Made by a program: the position numbers and the translations under genes. The notes under the pieces are model-generated. The model was not told the origin of the DNA. It did no database searches and saw only the letters and a list, made by a program, of their open reading frames with translations. This document shows positions 5,969-10,463 of a DNA stretch of 10,463 nucleotides, piece after piece. Origin of the DNA: Candidatus Omnitrophota bacterium (GTDB lineage Bacteria > Omnitrophota > Gorgyraeia > Gorgyraeales > Gorgyraeaceae); contig JAHIUV010000173.1 of assembly GCA_018817035.1 (NCBI GenBank), positions 1-10,463 on the forward strand. The letters run 5' to 3'. The stretch's first letter is position 1. Each line of letters opens with the position of its first letter.

Positions 5969-7222
5969 ATGCACGATTTTAAATATAAGAATAGCCGGCT
6001 TTATTGTGAATCTGTCAGTATCGCTGAGCTCGCTGAAAAATACGGCACGCCGCTTTATGTGTATAGCCGCAGGACATTCCTTGACCATTACAGGAAATTG
6101 CGTGACGCGTTCAAGAGCGTAAAGCCGCTTATCTGTTATTCGGTAAAGGCTAACTCAAACTTGTCTATATTAAAGCTCCTGGTAGCGGAAGGCGCGGGGC
6201 TTGATATTGTTTCAGGAGGAGAGCTCTTCAGGGCGCTTAAGGCAGGGGCTTCGCCGAGAAAAATAGTATACGCGAGTGTCGGTAAAACAGCAAAAGAGAT
6301 AGAGTATGCCGTAAAAAGCAACATACTTCTTTTTAATGCTGAATCCCTGTCCGAGATCCGCATGATAAATAATGTCGCCGGCAGGCTGGGCAGGAAACAG
6401 GCTATTGCCTTGCGCGTGAACCCTAACGTCAAAGCAAAAACGCATAAGTATATTACAACCGGGCATAAGCAGAATAAATTCGGGATCGATATAAAAACAG
6501 CCAAGAACATATTCCTGAACAGGAAAGATTTCGCGAATCTGGATATCTGCGGCATACATATACATATAGGTTCGCAGATAATAGACGCGCGTCCGTTTGT
6601 AAAAGCCATCAAAAAGATGATAGGTTTCGCGGCCTTGCTCAAGTCCCGCGGTATAATCTTAAGGTATTTTAATATCGGCGGGGGCCTGGGGATAATTTAT
6701 TCAGGGGAAAGGCCCCAGACAGCAGGGGAGTATGCCCGCGCGGTAGCGCCTTTGTTGAAAAAACTTAAAATGAACGTGATCCTCGAACCCGGGAGATTTA
6801 TTGCCGGTAACGCCGGTGTACTCGTGACAAAGGTCACGTACATAAAGGAATCTCCGGGAAAGAATTTCGCGATAGTTGACGCGGCGATGAATGACCTGGT
6901 AAGGCCCAGTCTCTATGAGGCCTACCATGAGATTTTGCCTGTAAAGACAAGAGCTTATTCTTCGACAGGAAATATCAGGACGTATGACATAGTAGGACCG
7001 GTATGCGAGAGCGGGGATTTTTTGGGTAAGGACAGGAAATTCATCAATCTTGAAGAGGGGGATTATCTGGCTGTCATGAGCGCAGGAGCTTACGGATACA
7101 GCATGGCCGGTAATTATAATTCCAGGCCGCGCCCCGCGGAGGTGCTGGTGAATGGCAGTCGCGCCGGAATAATATCGCGGCGCGAAACATACAAAGACCT
7201 GATAAGGCAGGAGGTTTCTTAA
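5969..7222 (+). CDS. lysA: Diaminopimelate decarboxylase
   Basis: PLP enzyme of fold type III (alanine-racemase-like barrel) that decarboxylates meso-diaminopimelate to L-lysine in the cytoplasm. The 417-residue length is normal. YSVKANSN carries the Schiff-base lysine K60, HIHIGSQI is at 197-204, the phosphate-binding GGGLG at 237-241, EPGR at 273-276, the partner-subunit active-site CESGD at 346-350 and the GAYGYSMAGNYNSRPRP block at 373-389. The CESGD block and family context favour diaminopimelate decarboxylase over arginine, ornithine or carboxynorspermidine decarboxylases of the same fold. Start ATG follows AGGAG (5956-5960) by 8 bases. It is the first lysine gene after the arginine block, and its stop lies in the left arm of the inverted repeat at 7218-7258. 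Confidence 0.96.
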   Translation: MHDFKYKNSRLYCESVSIAELAEKYGTPLYVYSRRTFLDHYRKLRDAFKSVKPLICYSVKANSNLSILKLLVAEGAGLDIVSGGELFRALKAGASPRKIVYASVGKTAKEIEYAVKSNILLFNAESLSEIRMINNVAGRLGRKQAIALRVNPNVKAKTHKYITTGHKQNKFGIDIKTAKNIFLNRKDFANLDICGIHIHIGSQIIDARPFVKAIKKMIGFAALLKSRGIILRYFNIGGGLGIIYSGERPQTAGEYARAVAPLLKKLKMNVILEPGRFIAGNAGVLVTKVTYIKESPGKNFAIVDAAMNDLVRPSLYEAYHEILPVKTRAYSSTGNIRTYDIVGPVCESGDFLGKDRKFINLEEGDYLAVMSAGAYGYSMAGNYNSRPRPAEVLVNGSRAGIISRRETYKDLIRQEVS

Positions 7223-7258
7223 CTTCACAACAGTGCATTGCAGTTTTGTGAAGTTAAG
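7218..7258. repeat. 13-bp perfect inverted repeat across the lysA stop
   Basis: CTTAACTTCACAA (7218-7230) and TTGTGAAGTTAAG (7246-7258) are exact reverse complements with a 15-base spacer. The lysA TAA is at 7220-7222. A run of six T lies at 7271-7276, but 12 bases beyond the stem and within the dapF leader, so it is not a canonical terminator. The right arm abuts GGAG at 7259-7261 and precedes the GGAG at 7266-7269 used by dapF, so the hairpin might affect dapF initiation (inference). Confidence 0.85.
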
Positions 7259-7278
7259 GAGCGGCGGAGATTTTTTAT

Positions 7279-8094
7279 ATGAAGAAAATCAAGTTTTTAA
7301 AGATGGATGGCGTTGGTAATGATTTTGTCGTGATAGATAATCGAGGCTCAGGAGTCGCCAGAGGAATTTCTTTGCCTAAAATGGCGCAATTTATTTGCCG
7401 GAGAAAAACAAGCGTGGGCGCTGACGGGCTATTAGTATTGGAAAAGTCTCGAAAAGCGGATTTTAGGATGCGGATATTTAACGCGGACGGCAGTGAGGCT
7501 GAGATGTGCGGCAATGGGCTGAGGTGCGCTGTGCTTTATGCCGGAAAAAAAGGAAAAATAAATATTGAGACAATGGCGGGTATGCATGGCGCTGAGATCA
7601 CGGGCAGGAACAAGGTTAAAATAAATATGGCGGAACCAAAGGGCCTAAAACAGGACATAGCCATCAAAGTGAATTCCCGTCCCATTAAAGCGCATTACAT
7701 AGACACGGGCGTTCCGCATGCCGTGATCTTTGTGCAGGGCATAGACGATATTGATGTTGATTCCATAGGCCGGGCTGTGAGATATCATGATAAATTCAGG
7801 CCGAGAGGAACGAATGTTGATTTCGTCGAGATCATGGATGATAAAAATATAAAAATAAGGACTTATGAACGCGGCGTGGAAGGCGAGACGCTCGCGTGCG
7901 GCACAGGAGCTGTTGCCTCCGCGATAATGGCGGGTTCAAGGATAAAAACTCATGTCCCAGGGTCCAAGATACGAGTATGTACCAGAGGCGGGAAACTTGA
8001 TATTTATTTTAAGATCTCAGGAAGAAATGTAAAGGATGTGTATTTAGAAGGCGAGGCTAGAAAAGTTTACAGAGGAGAGGTGGATTATGTTTGA
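7279..8094 (+). CDS. dapF: Diaminopimelate epimerase
   Basis: PLP-independent epimerase converting LL- to meso-diaminopimelate, the form used for peptidoglycan and by LysA. The 271-residue product is typical. The two catalytic cysteines are both present: C77 in NADGSEAEMCGNGLRC (68-83) and C207 in ETLACGTGAVASA (203-215). The substrate-binding GNDF is at 13-16 and RPRGTNVDFV at 174-183. ATG at 7279 follows GGAG (7266-7269) by 9 bases. The 3' end overlaps dapA by eight bases (8087-8094), implying coupled translation. No odd composition or broken frame is visible. Confidence 0.97.
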   Translation: MKKIKFLKMDGVGNDFVVIDNRGSGVARGISLPKMAQFICRRKTSVGADGLLVLEKSRKADFRMRIFNADGSEAEMCGNGLRCAVLYAGKKGKINIETMAGMHGAEITGRNKVKINMAEPKGLKQDIAIKVNSRPIKAHYIDTGVPHAVIFVQGIDDIDVDSIGRAVRYHDKFRPRGTNVDFVEIMDDKNIKIRTYERGVEGETLACGTGAVASAIMAGSRIKTHVPGSKIRVCTRGGKLDIYFKISGRNVKDVYLEGEARKVYRGEVDYV

Positions 8095-8962
8095 AGGTCC
8101 AATGGTCGCTATCATAACGCCGTTCAAAAAAGGAAAGATTGACGAAAAAAAATTAGCGGAACTCGTGGAATTCCATATTAAGGGCGGGACCAGCGCTATT
8201 GTGCCCTGCGGCACGACAGGCGAATCAGCTACGCTTTCCTATGACGAGCATGAACGCGTGATCGAGATAGTGATAGAAGCGGCTGATAAAAGAGTTCCTG
8301 TCATGGCAGGGACCGGCTCTAATAATACCAGCGAGGCTGTTATGTTGACGACACACGCTAAAAAAGCGGGCGCTGATGCTTCATTGCAGATAACCCCGTA
8401 TTATAATAAACCTACGCAAGAGGGAATCTACCGGCATTTCAAAAAGATAGCCGAGGAATCCGACTTACCGCTTATAGTTTACAATATACAATCCCGCACA
8501 GGCGTGAACATAACGCCTGAGACAATGCACAGGCTAAGCAAAGTAAAAAATATCGTAGGCGTAAAAGAAGCCAGCGGAAACCTTGACCAGATGTCCGAGA
8601 TATATTCTTTATGTGGCAAAGGCTTTGACCTGATATCCGGCGATGACAGCTTGACTCTGCCGATACTTGCTATAGGCGGAACAGGCGTGATTTCCGTAGT
8701 CGCCAATATTGTGCCAAAAGACGTGGCTAGCATGGTTTCAAAGTTTAAAGCCGGAGATATGGAGGGCGCGAGAAAAATACATTGTAAACTCCTGCCTTTG
8801 ATAAAAGCGTTGTTCATAGAGACAAACCCCATACCGGTCAAAACAGCGATGACGCTTATGGGTATGATAGATGAGCCCGGACTGCGGCTTCCTATGTGCG
8901 ACATGTCCGAGGCAAATCTTGGTAAATTGAAAAAAGCTCTTAAGGATTATGGACTTTTGTAA
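8087..8962 (+). CDS. dapA: 4-hydroxy-tetrahydrodipicolinate synthase
   Basis: Condenses pyruvate with aspartate semialdehyde, the first committed step of the diaminopimelate route. It is a TIM-barrel class I aldolase of 291 residues, the usual length. PCGTTGES (40-47) holds the proton-relay threonines, TPYYNKPT (103-110) a conserved tyrosine, and VYNIQSRTG (131-139) the catalytic tyrosine Y132 and substrate arginine R137. The Schiff-base lysine is K160 in VGVKEASGN. The usual YNVP(S/G)RT reads YNIQSRT here, with Q for P. All catalytic residues remain and the neighbours are dapF and dapB, so DapA is preferred over N-acetylneuraminate lyase or other members of the superfamily. The start overlaps dapF and lies just after AGAGGAGAGG (8071-8080). 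Confidence 0.96.
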   Translation: MFEGPMVAIITPFKKGKIDEKKLAELVEFHIKGGTSAIVPCGTTGESATLSYDEHERVIEIVIEAADKRVPVMAGTGSNNTSEAVMLTTHAKKAGADASLQITPYYNKPTQEGIYRHFKKIAEESDLPLIVYNIQSRTGVNITPETMHRLSKVKNIVGVKEASGNLDQMSEIYSLCGKGFDLISGDDSLTLPILAIGGTGVISVVANIVPKDVASMVSKFKAGDMEGARKIHCKLLPLIKALFIETNPIPVKTAMTLMGMIDEPGLRLPMCDMSEANLGKLKKALKDYGLL

Positions 8963-8971
8963 GGAGATAAC

Positions 8972-9712
8972 ATGGTAAAACTTGTCATAAGCGGTATAGC
9001 CGGCAGGATGGGTAAAAGGATCGGAATCTTGGCGTCGAAAGATAAAGCCCTTGAAATAGCCGGAGGCCTGGAGTCTGTTGATTGCCCTGCCGTCGGCAAA
9101 GACGCGGGCGAGGTCATCGGCATAGGAAAACTCAATAGAAAAATAGAGTCTGATTTTAACAAAATCGCGGCAGGATGCGACGCGTTGATAGAGTTTACTT
9201 TTCCGGAAGCCACTATGGATCATCTGGAAATAGCGCGTAAGAATAATATAGCCATGGTAATAGGTACCACGGCGCTGTCGTCCGAGCAGATAAAAAAGAT
9301 AAAAGAAGCGTCCAAAGATATCCCGATAGTTTTTTCTCCGAATATGAGTATCGGGGCGAACCTGTTATTTGCCCTTACGGAAATAGTTTCTAAGGCGTTG
9401 AGCAAGGATTACAAAATCGACATAGTTGAAGCGCATCACGCCGGGAAAAAAGACGCTCCGAGCGGCACTGCCAAAAGATTGGCCGAGGCCGTATCTAAAC
9501 ATAGGAAAGAGGAGCCTTCTATAGAGTCAATAAGGGAAGGCGATATAGTGGGCGACCATACCGTAAAGTTTTCGGGGGAAGTGGAGACAATAGAATTAAC
9601 GCACAGGGCGCACTCAAGGGATGTATTCGCGAAAGGCGCGCTTGACGCGATAAAATTTTTGGCAGGCAAGAAACCGGGTTTATACACGATGCAGGACGTG
9701 ATTACCGGATAG
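8972..9712 (+). CDS. dapB: 4-hydroxy-tetrahydrodipicolinate reductase
   Basis: NAD(P)H-dependent reductase that turns the DapA product into tetrahydrodipicolinate. The 246-residue product is slightly compact but complete. The Rossmann motif GIAGRMG is at 8-14, IEFTFPE at 73-79, GTT at 98-100, SPNMSIGAN at 122-130 and the catalytic block EAHHAGKKDAPSGTA at 153-167, with the HH pair at 155-156 and a lysine aligned with the E. coli catalytic Lys163 at K159. The ATG is placed by TAAGGAG, in which the dapA stop and the Shine-Dalgarno share bases (8960-8966), 5 bases upstream. This tight spacing indicates that dapF, dapA and dapB are expressed together. Confidence 0.97.
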   Translation: MVKLVISGIAGRMGKRIGILASKDKALEIAGGLESVDCPAVGKDAGEVIGIGKLNRKIESDFNKIAAGCDALIEFTFPEATMDHLEIARKNNIAMVIGTTALSSEQIKKIKEASKDIPIVFSPNMSIGANLLFALTEIVSKALSKDYKIDIVEAHHAGKKDAPSGTAKRLAEAVSKHRKEEPSIESIREGDIVGDHTVKFSGEVETIELTHRAHSRDVFAKGALDAIKFLAGKKPGLYTMQDVITG

Positions 9713-9713
9713 C

Positions 9714-9738
9714 ATGTTCGAGGCTTAGCCTCGAACAT
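9714..9738. repeat. 11-bp perfect hairpin between dapB and dapL
   Basis: ATGTTCGAGGC (9714-9724) and GCCTCGAACAT (9728-9738) are exact reverse complements with a TTA loop. The hairpin starts 1 base after the dapB stop and no T-run follows, so termination is not supported. The TTCGAG/CTCGAA core recalls the larger repeats in this window, but the outer TTCTCGAC arms are missing, so it may be a remnant of that family or an unrelated transcript-stabilising stem. Confidence 0.75.
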
Positions 9739-9757
9739 ATGCAGGAAGGGATAAGGT

Positions 9758-10463
9758 ATGGATTTTAAAACAAGTGACAGGCTGAATGATCTCCCGCCTT
9801 ATTTATTCGTGGAGATCGACAAGGCAAAACGTAAAGCAATTACCGCGGGAAAAGATATAATAGACCTTGGAATAGGGGATCCCGATGAAAGTTCCCCTAA
9901 AGAAGTCATAGATTCCCTCTGTAAAGCCGTGCAGGATCCTAAAAATCACCATTATCCTTTGGACCAGGGTACTCCGGCGTTCAGGGAAAAAATAAAGGAT
10001 TGGTACGGCGGCAGGTTCGGCGTTTCTCTTGATCCGGCAAAAGAGGTTTTGGCGCTGATAGGCTCAAAAGAAGGCATCAGCCATATGCCGCTGGCGTTCA
10101 TTAATCCCGGCGAAGTATCTTTGGTCCCTGACCCGTGTTATCCTCCGTATAAAGGCGGGACTATCCTGGCAGGAGGCATTGTCCACGCTATGCCGCTCCG
10201 CGAAGAGAATGATTTTTTGCCCGACCTGGGAAGTATAAAAAAAGATATTTTAAAAAAAGCGAAACTTCTTTATATAAATTATCCGAACAATCCCACTAAT
10301 GCCGTATGTGAAAAAGGTTTTTTTGAGGACGTCGTAAGATTTGCCAAAAAACATAACTTAATAGTAGCGCATGACGCGGCGTATTCAGAAGTGGCGTTCG
10401 ACGGATACAAACCCTGCAGTTTTTTAAAAGTCGACGGTGCTAAAGATGTCGGAGTGGAATTCC
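9758..10463 (+). CDS. dapL: LL-diaminopimelate aminotransferase (3' truncated by the window)
   Basis: PLP class I/II aminotransferase expected to convert tetrahydrodipicolinate plus glutamate directly to LL-diaminopimelate. Only 235 codons are visible of an expected 380-400; the frame is open to the edge. It begins MDFKTSDRLNDLPPYLF, followed by DLGIGDPD (36-43), the substrate-side HYPLDQGTPAFRE, the cofactor-loop GSKEGISH, YPNNPTNAV, and AHDAAYSE with the pyridine-binding aspartate. The Schiff-base lysine would lie just past the right edge. The N-terminus and GSKEGI/INYPNNPT blocks match the bacterial DapL group annotated as the direct LL-DAP aminotransferase. Placement after dapA and dapB, with no dapD or dapE, supports this. 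An aspartate- or alanine-type aminotransferase is the main alternative. ATG is preceded by GCAGGAAGGGATAAGG (9741-9756), and the hairpin at 9714-9738 separates it from dapB. Confidence 0.87.
   Translation, partial: MDFKTSDRLNDLPPYLFVEIDKAKRKAITAGKDIIDLGIGDPDESSPKEVIDSLCKAVQDPKNHHYPLDQGTPAFREKIKDWYGGRFGVSLDPAKEVLALIGSKEGISHMPLAFINPGEVSLVPDPCYPPYKGGTILAGGIVHAMPLREENDFLPDLGSIKKDILKKAKLLYINYPNNPTNAVCEKGFFEDVVRFAKKHNLIVAHDAAYSEVAFDGYKPCSFLKVDGAKDVGVEF

Noticed and set aside
9714..9738. Terminator between dapB and dapL
   Set aside because: The hairpin is strong but no T-run follows, and dapL starts 20 bases later in the same direction.

Overview
This window is a single-strand block of amino-acid biosynthesis genes. 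Ten protein genes, all on the + strand, were identified by translation and motif reading: argB, argD, argF, argG and argH (arginine), then lysA, dapF, dapA, dapB and a 3'-truncated dapL (diaminopimelate and lysine). Only family knowledge and the sequence itself were used; no database search was possible. The organism is a bacterium with moderate GC, heavy use of AGG and ATA codons, and a DapL-type lysine pathway. Together with the abundant short palindromic intergenic repeats, this fits an uncultured Gram-negative-type lineage such as Omnitrophota or a PVC relative. That placement is inference.

Layout. Positions 1-170 are a leader or intergenic region with two perfect 41-bp tandem repeats and a nested hairpin just before argB. 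argB and argD overlap by 4 bases (1025-1028). A 194-bp gap at 2201-2394 is filled by a 16-bp tandem repeat and a large composite inverted repeat, followed by argF with a strong Shine-Dalgarno. argF and argG are 1 base apart. A 39-bp gap with a degenerate 14-bp repeat precedes argH. The argH stop codon lies inside a 12-bp perfect palindrome, and a second cloverleaf-like repeat follows before lysA. A 13-bp inverted repeat spans the lysA stop. dapF and dapA overlap by 8 bases, and dapB follows dapA with its Shine-Dalgarno touching the dapA stop. An 11-bp inverted repeat separates dapB from dapL, which runs off the right edge.

How the genes work together. ArgB phosphorylates N-acetylglutamate, ArgD transaminates to N-acetylornithine, ArgF carbamoylates ornithine, and ArgG plus ArgH convert citrulline to arginine; argC and argJ are not in the window. 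DapA and DapB make tetrahydrodipicolinate, DapL would aminate it directly to LL-diaminopimelate, DapF epimerises this to meso-diaminopimelate (for peptidoglycan), and LysA decarboxylates it to lysine; lysC and asd are not in the window. No dapD, dapC or dapE is present, consistent with the one-step DapL route.

The enzymes are ordinary families and I see no new multi-gene system. The most unusual material is intergenic: a repeat family with conserved outer arms and variable but always self-complementary inner hairpins, sitting just upstream of three ribosome binding sites. A separate palindrome appears to have cut off and re-ended the argH reading frame.
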